Assembly (NCBI GenBank): GCA_002812745.2
Contig: NCSJ02000146.1
Span: forward strand, 40,426 to 104,425
Reading direction: 5' to 3'
DNA: 64,000 bases
Source of the DNA: Scytalidium lignicola
Taxonomy: Eukaryota > Ascomycota > Leotiomycetes
Part shown: piece by piece, positions 1 through 11,085 of the stretch
Position numbering within the stretch: the first letter of the stretch is position 1
Layout: each line of letters begins with the position of its first letter
The notes under the pieces: model-generated
Told to the model about the DNA's origin: nothing
Database searches by the model: none
What the model saw: only the letters and a program-made list of their open reading frames with translations
Position numbers and translations under genes: made by a program

Positions 1-1065
1 CCTTGTAAAGTCGTAATTCATGAGAAAGAATTTGGAGACAGCATCTATAATTGCATAGATGCTCGAGTATGGATGAAAGGAGTTGAAGAATCTCCAGTTG
101 CTTTGCGAGCCTGGATCATTCAGGAGCGTATTCTTGCACCACGAACTTTACACTTTGGGAGCACACAGGTGTTCTGAGAATGCAATAAAATTCATGCCTG
201 TGAGGCTTTACCTTCTGGAATCCCTTCCTTTGATCCAGACACCAGGAAAGCTGGCTGCATTCTCAATGATCACATTAAGGGCATTGCATCTCCTATGGTG
301 TTCTGGAAGAAAACTGTGGAGGCATACTCCCGAGCTTTTCTGACAAAGGAAAGCGATAAACTCGTGGCCATATCTGGTGTCGGTAAATTCCTACTGACAT
401 TGAATAAGAATGATAAATATTTTGCTGGGCTATGGCGCCGGGATATGGAGATGCAACTACTTTGGCGTGTAAGAACTAGATCCAAGAACCAAAATTGCTA
501 TCGACCTAAGGATTACAGAGCCCCTAGTTGGTCATGGGTTTCTATCGAAGGCTCTATCAAATTTATGTCACCGCCATCAGATTCTTCTACCAGGATACTT
601 GCTACCGTCATCGATGTAACTATTATTCCTTCAGGCCCCGATGATTTCGGCCAGGTTAGAGATGGCACACTCTACATACAATGTATTCCGTTGAAGTTAG
701 CATCGCTTTATCTTGTGAATTCTTCCTGGTATATTTACTATGGAAAATTTGGAACATCCCTTAATCCAGCATACTTTGATATAGAGCTGTCCGAGGATAT
801 TCGGACTAGTGTCTACACAATGTCCATCGCGGAAGATGAGATGCTCAAATATCAAGAAGGCATCCTTAGTGGTTTGCTTCTGACACCAACAGGAAGAGCG
901 AAAGGCCAGTTTCGGCGTTTAGGATATTTTTTGGAAAGTAAAACGAGTAAGACAGGCTGCTATGGTTTTTCTATGGCTGCACCGGTCTTAGATAGGTCAC
1001 TATATTACAACATTGATAGCACGAAAGAAGGAGACCAACAACGATATTTCATTACTATCATCTAG
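1..1065 (+). pseudogene. HET-domain (heterokaryon incompatibility) protein, 3' part, one internal stop
   Basis: The frame starting at base 1 reads continuously except for one TGA at 175-177 and ends with TAG at 1063-1065. The first part carries the hallmark of fungal HET domains: RAWIIQERILAPRTLHFG, then a phenylalanine, the stop, and ECNKIHACEALPSG. In the family this is FWEC, so TGA sits exactly where the conserved Trp codon TGG is expected. Downstream come a helical stretch (WKKTVEAYSR), the AISGVGKF segment and RAPSWSWVS, the standard C-terminal signature. HET proteins trigger cell death when unlike fungal individuals fuse. The 5' half lies outside the window. With a single base change and an otherwise intact frame, this is a recent pseudogene, a null allele or a sequencing error. 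Family assignment is firm; functional status is not. Confidence 0.8.
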
Positions 1066-4000
1066 GTTTGAAACATTAGAATGCATGTAATTTTCTCCAA
1101 CTTAATCAGCTATAGCCGCTTATAGCAAATAGATCCTATTCCTACTTGTTTCAATTTTCAGCAAACCTTGATGGCCTGGATCTCAGGAGAGATAGACATG
1201 GTTAAGAAAGAGAGAAGCATATACAAAGCCTGAAATGTCCATTGCCACCCAACTCCTTATACAACTGGAATTGTGTATGACAGAACTTTCAAAGTTATCG
1301 TGTAGTCGATAAAGAAATGTCACACACTTAGAGTGGCAGTTTGTAATTTTATTATATATGTTTCAGTTCAGACACCAACGAGCCAGAACATATATGTGAA
1401 ATATGATTCTTTATTCGCAAGTCTACAATAATATTGACTAGATTTCAGGGCTGCTTTACCGTTTTACTAGGCAGTTGTTTGTCTAGTACCAATTATCTTC
1501 GCTAGATTAAAAATAAAATCGATATATTGGCTGATTAGCGGACTTCACCTACCAACTTGTGAAAATATAAAGTCGAATACAGTACCTAAATTCAATCTTA
1601 GTGGATTTCTAAAACTACGCTCTTGAACCACATTCTTCTGACGGTCAATTTCGGCGGTGATTGTCCCAAAAAGAATTTTGGAGCGTTCAGTTTTCAGAGG
1701 GATACGGTCTATTTGAACTGCCTGCTAAAACTAAGCCCTCTGACCTGCCTTTATTACAGTACTATAGTAAAATTTTGGGGTAATGGGCTTCATGAGAGTG
1801 TATACGTGACTTTGAATAAAATGATTGTTAGGTAGACGTAAATTTACTAACTGTAATTCGGTCTATTATCACACCTCCCTTAAGAATGTGATAACTCAAC
1901 ACCTGTACGTGGTGCATTCTACAATCTTATAGCACTCCTGAGGCAGTGTCTATAAAGCTAAGATTGAGTCAGAGGAATCGAATGACGAGTATACCTGAGC
2001 GTTGTATCCTCTTTTCGACTTTGAGAGGTGTTATGAAGAGATTTTCCCTTATTATATTAATATTGTGCCTTTATGTCACGTTGTCTTTTGATAAATACAA
2101 AATATCTGATGGTCACCTTAACTGGCTGTAAGAAGTTTATAGTCAATAGCCTTTTATAAGTACGCTTATATAAGAAGTTCTTTTTAAGTTTTCAAGGACA
2201 TTATAACATTATAAGATTAAAGACTTAGGACTGTTTATAAAGAAAGGTTTTTCGCCCTTTGAGGTTTTTAACTTTCTTTAAGATAATACTTTATATATAA
2301 AAATCCTAAGCTTAGCATGTCCTCATACCGTTCGGGAGGTCACAGGGCAGCAGGTCTCGAACCTGAACCGCTAGGACGCAAATAAATATCATTATCACAC
2401 CTCCCCTAAATTTGAGCACTTAATACCAAATATTTGATTACAAACAACGAATATTCAAATAAATCTAATAATTATAGTAGACCAACTCGGTCCCTCTAAT
2501 TTGGGAAGAAGGTATCTCATCCTCTCTAACATGTAGATGGCCGCGGATATGGCTGCTCTCTTTCGTAACTCAGTTTTCCCCCAGCCCGCTTTTTTGCATC
2601 AAGCCTGCAGGATATCCACTATAGACTCTCAAAATCCAATTTCGTGCTACCACATAGGCAGATATCGGATCTTCCTGTTTTTTTTAATTTGATTCGGACC
2701 GTGGTCCGTACGGTCTGCTATAATCCCCAGAAAAGACCACAGTCCGGACCAGATTGGACTTTTAGCCAATCTACTTTTACTATCAGATTAGATACTAAAG
2801 AACTAAGAACTCCCATAAACAAAGCTGACTGTTCAAAAATCCGTTTGTAATCATATTTCTTTCAAATGCGCTCGAATTATTTCATAGTGGTTTGGGCGCG
2901 TTGCATCCCGGTCAGCCGCAATGACACCTTACCCGTGTCCGCCACCAACCGGATGTCTTCCCCACTGTTTAGTTTAATTAACGTTATTACTCGTAATCTG
3001 GCTCGGTTTTGGCACCGAATCCTGCAAGGCCCTTCAATTCTTTGGACTGCCACTGGCGGGCTGCACCTCACACACACGCAGCGCAGCGCAGACCATGCTA
3101 CCTCAATCCCACATACATACTTATACCAACAAACAATATATTCAGACATACCGTGCCATCCGAATTTTAATTTGAGAAGTGTTTTAGTGTACGCACGGGG
3201 GCGGATTGTACTCCAATTGGCTGTCCGGAGTACCCCCGGTGATCGCCGAATCAAAAGTCGGATGACTAGACTCTCATTAGCCTCGGGGGACTTGCAACTA
3301 TGGTCTGGTGGAGGTAGGGTACATCCTGGGCCATCAGTCGATAGTATCAGTTATCGTACTGGCTTCGACCCTGCACCCTGTGGTTGGGGAACAATCAATT
3401 TGTCCACAGTCTTTCTTTTGCGATCTGCCCCTATACGAACAGGAAGGGTAATTCATCCTCCAAAAGGAAGAATTGGAGTAGTAAGTATTATACAGGCTGA
3501 ATGCAACATAGAGGTAGGCCGTAATAGGACACGGTGCTTAGTGTAAGGCAATTTGTGGCAATTCTAGATACTGAACATAGATGGGATGTTGGATGCGGCA
3601 TTGACTATGGTTGCAGGTGCACATACCCGGGGGGTGTCGGCCATATTTTGCATATATTTCTGGAAGTGGAAGGTCCCATTGAAAGATCTAAATGTGTGAT
3701 GGTATTCAGTATACTGCATGCATATGGAGGTGTTCCTTATCGACGTGCTTTGATGATATTTTCTTCTTACAAATATTGGAGGGCACAAATGCACGACCAC
3801 TTTTTCAGCTCAAGTATATGGTTATTCAAGGGTTGCGTATTCTTGAATTTCACTAGTTAGTGGTAGCATGGAGAAGCCTCTTAAAAGACCCCTATAATCT
3901 GTATCATGGTTACCCGCTACCTTACCTATTATTCACGCTTAACCAAAGAAAGAAATGCGTTGTAAATAACCTAAATCAGGCGATAGGAAGTACTCGATTC

Positions 4001-5465
4001 CATCTTTTCCTAAGCAAAAGTTCCTCGTTTACAAGACGTGAAAAACGGCAGGTAGGTCAAGCCCAGTTGCCAACCGTATGAACCTTAACAGCCTGCAGAA
4101 CCTGTAATTCAAAGTCTGGAGCCTGGAGCTTAGACAGCATGTGACTTCCAACCCAAATTTAGTGATCGGTTATTAACTGGTTGCTAGCTAGATTCATTTG
4201 CCCATTTGTCTCTCTATCAGTATATACTATACTTATAGATGATTTAGATGTCTTCACTAGTTGTAAGACAGTTGGAATATACAAGACTTTAGCAACATTC
4301 AAAAGTTAGCCTTTCTAATGGTTCATTTGAGAAGAGTCCGCATATTTCTAATTGCATTCAAATTCTTCTAACAATCCGTATTCACGTACAATTACAGCAA
4401 ACAAATGGTATTGAGATATATTGTAGAGTAAGGATATATCCTTGGGGATATTATTAATTACGATTTAATAGATATCAAGGCGTTATGCTTAAGACCACCA
4501 TTTCTCTGCAATTAAACGAATCCTCATGCTTCTCTTCCTTCAATTTCATACGAATAATAACTAGAGTCAAGGCAATTCACAATTGTTGAGGCTAACTAAT
4601 TACTCTCGCCGTACTCAATAGAGGAAACGGACTTTCATCCTGGACCAATGTAAAATCTCCTGGAGAGCTATTGACGGTTAATACGAATGCTCTTTTACGT
4701 GTATTTCACTATTTTTGAGTGATGGCCTTTGGCTGACCGAATTTCTCAACTGAGTTCGTGTTTAGATGAGAGGTCCGAGGAGGTCTCTTAGTTGATCCTC
4801 CCCACTTCTAGGGCCACTGGAAAGCTGCTCTTTCACACACCTGGAGCGTTTATAGCAATGAATTGTAATTTTGCTTTAAATAAATATTAGAGTCTACGAA
4901 GGTGCGGCTGTTAAAATATATTGTGGTAGGGAATCTCCGTTCCCCTGCGCCTAGTATATATATATTACGGTGCCACCCCTACGGTGGCGGAACAACTACC
5001 ATCCTTCTTCTTTACTGCTTCCTGTTCTGTGATTGACTACCTACCATCTCACCACCTGTAGCTCTACGGAGCGCCTGCCTACGGCCTACAGCGCTACCGT
5101 GCGTTCTGATCGTACAACCGGATAGTGCGCACTCCCATATATTAACTAAATATGGTCGTTAAAAATATTCTATTTTGACTTGTTTCAATATATTAGTTCC
5201 CGAGATATTTATATGCAGAGTTATGGAATTAGCGTGTTTCGATTTAAGAAAACAGCTTTGTCGATTTGGTTCTGCCCTTGAATATTATGTTGTAGTGCTA
5301 GTAATTGGAATGGCTGTGTAGGTTGCAACCGGATATATGTTTTTACCGAAGCCGAGCATAAGGACATCAATTAACTTTCCCGCCAACTCTTTTCTTCACA
5401 AAAATCGCAGTGTACGGAGAACTAATTCTCATATCTTTGAATACTTCTTTGATTTAATTTTAGCG
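1066..5465. other. Long AT-rich gene-poor stretch with transposon relics
   Basis: About 4.4 kb without a gene I can support. It is mostly AT-rich with many stops in all frames. Within it lie LTR/polypurine-tract relics (listed separately), a perfect palindrome CGGACCGTGGTCCG at 2695-2708 followed by scattered GGACC/GGTCC motifs to about 2750, and a less AT-rich block around 2870-3540. That block has open frames on both strands (226 and 125 codons), but neither resembles any protein I know. Around 4969-4990 a short GC-rich inverted repeat (GCCACC/GGTGGC) lies beside a TA microsatellite. It looks like decayed repeat DNA rather than genes. Confidence 0.5.
1867..2412 (-). mobile_element. Copia-like LTR / polypurine-tract relics, minus strand
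   Basis: Read on the minus strand, two near-identical junctions occur about 530 bp apart: TTAGGGGAGGTG followed by TGATAATGATA (around 2412-2390) and TTAAGGGAGGTG followed by TGATAATAGAC (around 1886-1865). A purine tract directly followed by TG is the expected junction between the polypurine tract and the 3' LTR of an LTR retrotransposon. The interval between them is extremely AT-rich and has no coding capacity. I see no reverse transcriptase, integrase or primer-binding site, so these would be solo or nested LTR remnants. The direct repeat is visible in the sequence; the retroelement interpretation is inference. Confidence 0.4.
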
Positions 5466-6132
5466 ATGACTCAAACCTTATATACAACTCCTTTGCCATC
5501 TATAAATGCGCGCCCCAGCGCAGTACGCAAATATTTCGAAAGCGTACTTATTGAACGATTTGAACTAACGCCAGAAGAAGCCGCAAAAACCGCGTCTGTC
5601 TGGAAATACGGGGATGGCTCAGAGCTTCGCTTCAGAGCCTGGAACCAAGATCCGCCAATATCACCTTCCTTTATGCTTTTTGGAAGCCAGCTTGGGCCGA
5701 GGTTACAAGCATATGTAATGGCACAAGGATTCGCAGAATGGAAAAGTTCACTAGATGGGATATGCACTAGAGGTAAAATATCTAAAAAGAATTTCTTATA
5801 TATTTGGAAATCTTACTGATATACTAAAGGCCTTCTTGGCTCTGCTTGGATCATGGCTATTATGATTATAATCGATTGTTATATACAAAAAAAAGTCCTC
5901 CCAGTTTTTAAGTAAGCTCTTTTATTTTCTAATATTATAAATCTAACTGACATATATTATAGTCCGCTTATTTTATGCAGAGTTGTTCATCTTTGTTGCT
6001 AATACTTATAGTATTATTCGACAACCGAAAAACCAAGGACAAGTTTGGCAGTTCTTTCTTTCTGTAGCTATTGTATGTTCTTTTTGTATTATGATCGGAA
6101 TCTATGTCGATAAAACCCAAGGGAAATACTAA
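5466..6132 (+). CDS. Small hypothetical membrane protein, 3 exons, one-base frame slip at a poly-A run
   Basis: Not a family I can name. Exon 1 (5466-5772) encodes a soluble N-terminus (MTQTLYTTPL, later RKYFESVLIERFEL and AYVMAQGFAEWKSSLDGICTRG). It splices at GTAAAA to 5830, giving GLLGSAWIMAIMIIIDCY, a predicted transmembrane helix. A third exon is likely at 5963-6132: after donor GTAAGC (5912) and acceptor TATAG it reads RLFYAELFIFVANTYSIIRQ, then a second hydrophobic segment, ending TAA at 6130-6132. Exons 2 and 3 join in frame only if one base is removed, and exon 2 contains a run of eight A at 5887-5894. Either the run is miscounted or the gene is broken. Without exon 3 the protein would stop at 5913-5915. 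The ATG at 5466 is preferred over the upstream in-frame ATG at 5337, whose extension looks non-coding. Confidence 0.5.
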
Positions 6133-7077
6133 ATTTCCTTGCATTATCTGGCAAACCATATATACCGTTATTTGCCCACTATATATCTTGGTGTAGTCAA
6201 CGTGACTCATAGCAAATACACATATTGTAACGTTTAATAAAGCGATGAATAATCGAATTGCATTTTGCTCAATACACGTTATAGCAATAACCATAGTGAC
6301 TACTGTATGTGTTAAGATGCTTCTTCTTATAATAGTAGCAAGCTCAAAAAAGGTAGTAGAAATTGATCGGTGGAAAGATCAAAGTATTGTGATAGAATAA
6401 AAGTTATCGTTGCCATCATAATAAAGATATTGAAGGAAAATGCTTAGAATTTCTAATTAATATATCGCTCTCCCGCGATTCATTATACTCTGACCAGACA
6501 CGTGGGGAAGAAAGGAAACATTGAATCTTAATGTATTGCACCTATTCTGAATCGACCCTTCGAAACCAAACTTGGTATAATGAGAGTTCGGCTAATGGCC
6601 TTCTGGAATTTATTTGTAAGTTCTTGTATTAGAGGAGCAGTAGATAAAATCCTCTTTATCTCTTATTTCTTCTCAAAATGTGGTGGTTTCCTTTGAGCTT
6701 TGCTAGACTGTTGCTTGTACCACTCTATCGGTATTAGAGAATTTTCCCATCTTCGTAATTTGAATTATGTTTAAATCATATTGATTAGCCAAAAGCATTT
6801 GGAACTTACAGCACAACATGAAATCAATATTAGTCTTTGTAATTAGATTGGATTGAAGTGGTTGAAGTGAAGGAGTTTACCATAGACTTCAATCATTTAG
6901 GCGTCGTATTCTAATCTTCAGATATGACCTCCATCAATATTCTAAGCGGGGTTTGACTGGATATTGACTGAGGATCGCAAGAATACAATCCCTATGTCAA
7001 GCCTTTTGTTTTGATTCGAGGACGAAGAAGTTGGTGATAGTGAAAGAAAAGACCCTGATGTTAGGCGAGTATTGAAC
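6133..7077. other. Intergenic, AT-rich, nothing recognised
   Basis: About 950 bp. The open frame on the minus strand at 5968-6294 overlaps the preceding gene's third exon antisense and has no recognisable content. I see no RNA gene or repeat here. Confidence 0.5.
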
Positions 7078-7171
7078 TAGGACAAATGTGATATGCTGTT
7101 AGCTTAACTAACAGGGGGTGTTGACAAGCAGAGGTATTTGTCAACATCCCTGGTCAATATATCCCGAATAG
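7078..7171 (+). repeat. 94-bp dispersed repeat, left copy (inverted partner at 14685-14778)
   Basis: This stretch is built of palindromes: CTGTTAGCTTAACTAACAG, then TGTTGACAAGCAGAGG and TTTGTCAACA. Its reverse complement occurs at 14685-14778 with the same length, no gaps and about six substitutions, mostly C/T or A/G. TGTTGACAA...TTGTCAACA ends suggest an LTR edge or the tip of a non-autonomous element. Immediately downstream is another palindrome, GTTAACTTAGTTAAC. Confidence 0.75.
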
Positions 7172-7197
7172 TTAACTTAGTTAACATATGAAGAAAC

Positions 7198-7211
7198 AAA
7201 TATTCTGCTCA
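7198..7211 (+). repeat. Target-site duplication, left copy (AAATATTCTGCTCA)
   Basis: The 14-mer AAATATTCTGCTCA is repeated in direct orientation at 8079-8092, just after the A-run that ends the LINE fragment. The A residues at its 5' edge are ambiguous with the poly-A tail, so the true duplication is 12-14 bp. Confidence 0.65.
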
Positions 7212-8078
7212 CACCGGTGCAGGCTGTACAAGAGGAAAGCAAACCAGTGAGAAGAGCCGCACTATGGCCTGCACTAGCATGTCTGATATATCGATTACAG
7301 TCTGCAATTAAGAGGATCATCAAGAAGGAATGCTTCTTGGATTGGAGAAAAGAATGGCCTACGGCCGAATCAGCTGCACAATGCAGACAATGGTGGGGGA
7401 ATGAACTACAGAAGGGTATTGAGAGCTTGTACAATATGCAGAAGGCTATGAGCTCTGTCCTGATCCAGATGAGAACAGGCAAAATTGGCCTGAAAGCATA
7501 CTTACACAAAATCAACAGAGCTGAATCGTCGCTCTGTGATTGTGAGGAAGACGATCAAACAGTCTGACATGTATTAGAAACATGTCATCTATTTGAAAAA
7601 CAACGAGACCAATTACTTCAATGGCCTTAACCTTGATATCAAGATATTGCTTGGACATTTCAAATATACTTCAGAGGTTGTAAACTTCATGTTAGCAATT
7701 GGCCTCCTAAACCAGTTTAAACATTACAAACCAGAGTTGTACAGAGAGTTCGTGGAGATGTAACGTGTAAAGTACACTTACTTGTAAAAACAGACACCAA
7801 ATTAAGGGATGGACCTTAAGGAGAGCAAAAGTGTAAGCGGTGAACAATACAAGGAGACGGTCAATTACACTACAGAGTTATAAGTATATAAGTTTGAGTT
7901 ATTTCGAGTTTCACGCTTTTGAGTTGTTTCTTCTTCCTTTTTAGTCCTTTTTACTGTTGATTCTTTTGCCACTGGCAGGACCGTGGAATATTAGTGTAGA
8001 AAGCTGTGTACTGTAGCTCGAGGAGTCTCTACAGGCGCCCGATTAGGAATAGCCGAATATAGAGTATGATTGTNAAAA
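7212..8078 (+). mobile_element. 5'-truncated non-LTR retrotransposon (Tad/LINE-like) with poly-A end
   Basis: The frame from about 7217 encodes the C-terminal end of a fungal LINE polyprotein: SVLIQMRTGKIGLKAYLH, then a Cys-rich knuckle (CDCEEDDQTV, stop, HVLETCHLFEKQRDQLL). After a further stop and a frame shift it continues NLDIKILLGHF and FMLAIGLLNQF, ending TAA at 7761-7763. This is the usual order in Tad-type elements downstream of RNase H. The first stop (7565-7567, TGA) fits a CGA-to-TGA change. A non-coding 3' tail runs to an A-run at 8075-8080. Truncation at the 5' end, the A-tail and the flanking duplication are the signature of target-primed reverse transcription. The copy is dead. 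Confidence 0.8.
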
Positions 8079-8092
8079 AAATATTCTGCTCA
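8079..8092 (+). repeat. Target-site duplication, right copy
   Basis: Direct repeat of 7198-7211, directly following the poly-A end of the LINE fragment; marks its 3' junction. Confidence 0.65.
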
Positions 8093-8168
8093 GTATGACT
8101 AGTTATTCATCTCATACATACTTTAATCTAAGTCCACTGAAATAATCTATTTATCGCTTTTAATAGAG

Positions 8169-10029
8169 ATGGTACCATCCGGCAAAAAACAGAAGTTGGT
8201 GAAATCATGGCAAGAAATAGCCAAGGAGGCCCAAGATCACCGAGAGGCGAGTCTGGCTCAAGTAAAGCTAGGACTCCCGGACTTGTTTAATGAATTTGAG
8301 AGGGCACCAAGAAGCATTCAGTCAGATCCCTCCAAAGGAGTTGCGATGAAGTATGCTGGAGCTGTCCTCCATCCCAGAGATGTTCTAATTACTGAGATGC
8401 TGCCTGAAAATCTCATCACCGCACTAGCTACCGGGAAGTTGAGTGCAACTGATGTCACGACCGCCTTTTTAAGACGGGCAGTTGTTGCTCAAAGAGTTGT
8501 GAGTGCATATTACTGTTGTTGCCATTGAAAACTTTGCCAACTTGGTTCAGACAAATTGTATCACAGAACTTCTTCCCGAACAGGCTTTGGCCCGAGCTAG
8601 GTACCTTGATGATTACCTTTTCGAGCACAAGAAACCCATTGGACCTTTACATGGCTTACCGATCAGTGTCAAGGAGATGATTGGAATGAAAGATCTTGGT
8701 CTCAATGCCGGCTACGTCGCATGGTGGGGAAGGACTGCCTCGGAGGACGCACATGTACTGCGCATTTTGTGGGATGCAGGAGCTGTTTTCCATGCGAGAA
8801 CAACACAGCCTCAAAGTATGATGCATTTAGAGACGGATAGCAATCTTTACGGTGTGACTGTCAATCCGTATAGTCGGGAGGTATCAGCAGGTGGGAGTAG
8901 TGGTGGGGAAGGCGCATTGATTGGAATGAGAGGTAGTTGTTTGGGTATTGGGAGCGACATTGGAGGTATGTTTACAACCTGATAGCTGGAAGATACTAAC
9001 ATGAACAGGTAGTATTAGGAGTCCTGCTGCTAACTGCGGAATCTTCGGCTTCAAGCTAACAGCATTTCGTATCCCCACAGATGGATGGAGCTCCACAATG
9101 GTCGGAGCTGACCCTATTCCGGGGGTCATTGGGCCCATGAGTACAAGCTTAGAAGGTGTCAAAATCTTTATACAGACAATTCTCGACTCCAAGCCATGGC
9201 TCTCAGAACCAGCACTAATACCAATGCCGTGGAGTTTTACCCCGCTTAGTTCTAATCAACGCCTAAAAATTGGTGTTATGTGGCACGACAATGTAGTTAC
9301 ACCTCATCCACCGATCACTCGCGCTCTGAATGAAGTTGTGTCCAAATTAAAAGGGATACCAAATGTGGAGGTAGTGGATTGGAATGCCTATCTCCATGAT
9401 GAAGCTTGGGCAATTATCTCTAGCCTTTACTTCACAGACGGTGGTGCTGAAGACGCTAAAACTATCGCCGAGTCTGGTGAACCTTGGCGTCCTCTCACCA
9501 AATGGATCATCAAGGAGAACCCTTGTGTGAAGAAGCTTACACCGCAGAAACTCTACTATTGGCAAGAAGAACGAGAGGCATATAGGAAGGAGTATGCGAA
9601 GGTGTGGAATGATACTGCAACTGGTCCAAATGGAGAAGGAATGGTAGATGCCATCCTTTGTCCCGTAGGCCCAGGCGTTGCTCCTGCCCACAATACGGCT
9701 AAGTATTGGGGTTATACGAGCCAGTGGAATCTGCTGGATTGCCCTGCAATCGTGTTTCCAGTCAGCAAGCTCGATCCTGGGATTGATACATTGCCCAATG
9801 AATTTCATCCTCTCACAGACCTTGATGTCGAGAATTGGAAGCTATGTGAGTGATCTTCTTTATAAACAGGGCTATCGTAAATTAACTGTAACCAGATGAT
9901 GTGCACAAGTTCTCTGCTTTGCCAGTCTCGCTGCAGCTTGTTGGAAGACGATTTGAGGACGAGAAATTGCTTGCAATCTTGGAATATATCACTAAACAAA
10001 TCGGCTTGCCATTTGTAGAATTCCCTTAG
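8169..10029 (+). CDS. Amidase-signature family hydrolase
   Basis: Four exons (8169-8498, 8551-8965, 9009-9845, 9896-10029) give 571 residues, normal for fungal amidases. The three introns are 43-52 bp with GTGAGT, GTATGT and GTGAGT donors. The enzyme hydrolyses a carboxylic amide through a Ser-cisSer-Lys triad. The Lys lies in GLPISVKE, the bridging Ser in the glycine/serine-rich loop AGGSSGGEGALIG, and the nucleophile in GIGSDIGGSIRSPA, which is split by intron 2. The N-terminal part (KSWQEIAKEAQDHREASL) is typical of fungal acetamidase-like enzymes. No signal peptide or membrane segment is visible, so it is probably cytosolic. The substrate (acetamide, formamide or a fatty or indole amide) cannot be told. 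It lies between a dead LINE and the NACHT gene, inside the pair of inverted 94-bp repeats. The gene looks intact. Confidence 0.9.
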
Positions 10030-11085
10030 TAAAGATAAATATGAATACGCAAGGAGGTCAGTAGCTTAAGGTGACCAGCTTAGATAGTTCAACGGTTAAG
10101 TTAGAGAAACTAAGTTGCTGGTATGATACTGACTTGGAGGTAATAACATCTCGGATTCTTTCTGCATAATTACCTGTACTCTGGTGGTATCACAGGAGTC
10201 ATCATATCCAATTGTAATCAACTCCTGATTTCTAGATGCCTTGATCATGTCAAAGCCAAGAACTTTATTACTGTTTCTGCGGCTGTCAAGATCAGGTTTT
10301 TAGCTATAACCAGTCAAACCCCTATTTTAAGTCCTAATTAAATAAATCCACTCACTAATCTGACTATTTTAATTCCTTGTCGCATCGCAGATGATGATGA
10401 TTGTGAAGTAAGCGGATCTGCGGGGCCTTACTTATGTTAGGAAAACAAGGACCCTGGTTGCAAAGAAGCTTTTACCCACGGCACGGGCTCGTTACGTTCC
10501 GAATGACGTATCAAATAATGTGGGAAGCACGTAGTATGCATCTGAAGGACAAAATTGGCTTTCTTGGTTCCACCACTATAAAGAGAGGAATACCAACACA
10601 GTATTACTTGATAAACTTTTAGCTTCGTGAATTCGCCCATTCATTCACTTATCTGCCATTGCATGTAACGGTCTATACACACTCCTGTTGGTTTAGGACT
10701 CTCGTTACTCTAGCAATGGGGCAATACTCGCTAAGAAGGCTGCTCCAGCACAAGAGTGCTTTTGACCCCGTCCTCTCTACCTCAGCAGTGCGCAAACATA
10801 GACTAAGACCCTACGGAGGTATATCTCGAGGGTTTGCAACAATATGAACAATCCGAATCATGGCTTGAAACTGGAGGTCCTGCAATCTGCTTCGCAACTC
10901 GAGTTCCGAAAGAGCGACCAAATTGTGACTCAATGGTCAGGTTGTGAAGCACTGCCACAGGCTCTGCAGGCGACCGCCAGCCACGACATGACGCTTATAG
11001 CCTCGCTGTAGTGCTCGAGGGGCAGCCTTCAATTCTCTAACGTTCAACTTCGCAGCTTCTGGTCCAGATTCGTAAGAAAAACGCA
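10030..11085. other. Intergenic region between amidase and NACHT gene
   Basis: About 1.05 kb. Short frames at 10434-10847 have no recognisable content. A weak imperfect inverted repeat (ACCAGCTTAG / CTAAGTTGCTGGT) sits at 10074-10122, just after the amidase stop. The last few hundred bases are less AT-rich and are probably the promoter and leader of the downstream gene. Confidence 0.4.

Noticed and set aside
2330..2385. Possible tRNA (sequence containing GGTTCGAGACC on the minus strand)
   Set aside because: Only a T-loop-like string; no acceptor stem, anticodon arm or correct spacing could be built.
2866..3546. 226-codon plus-strand frame with a 125-codon antisense frame
   Set aside because: No recognisable motif, atypical composition, and frames open on both strands in a less AT-rich block; most likely chance.
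5968..6294. 108-codon minus-strand frame
   Set aside because: Antisense shadow of the proposed third exon of the small membrane-protein gene.
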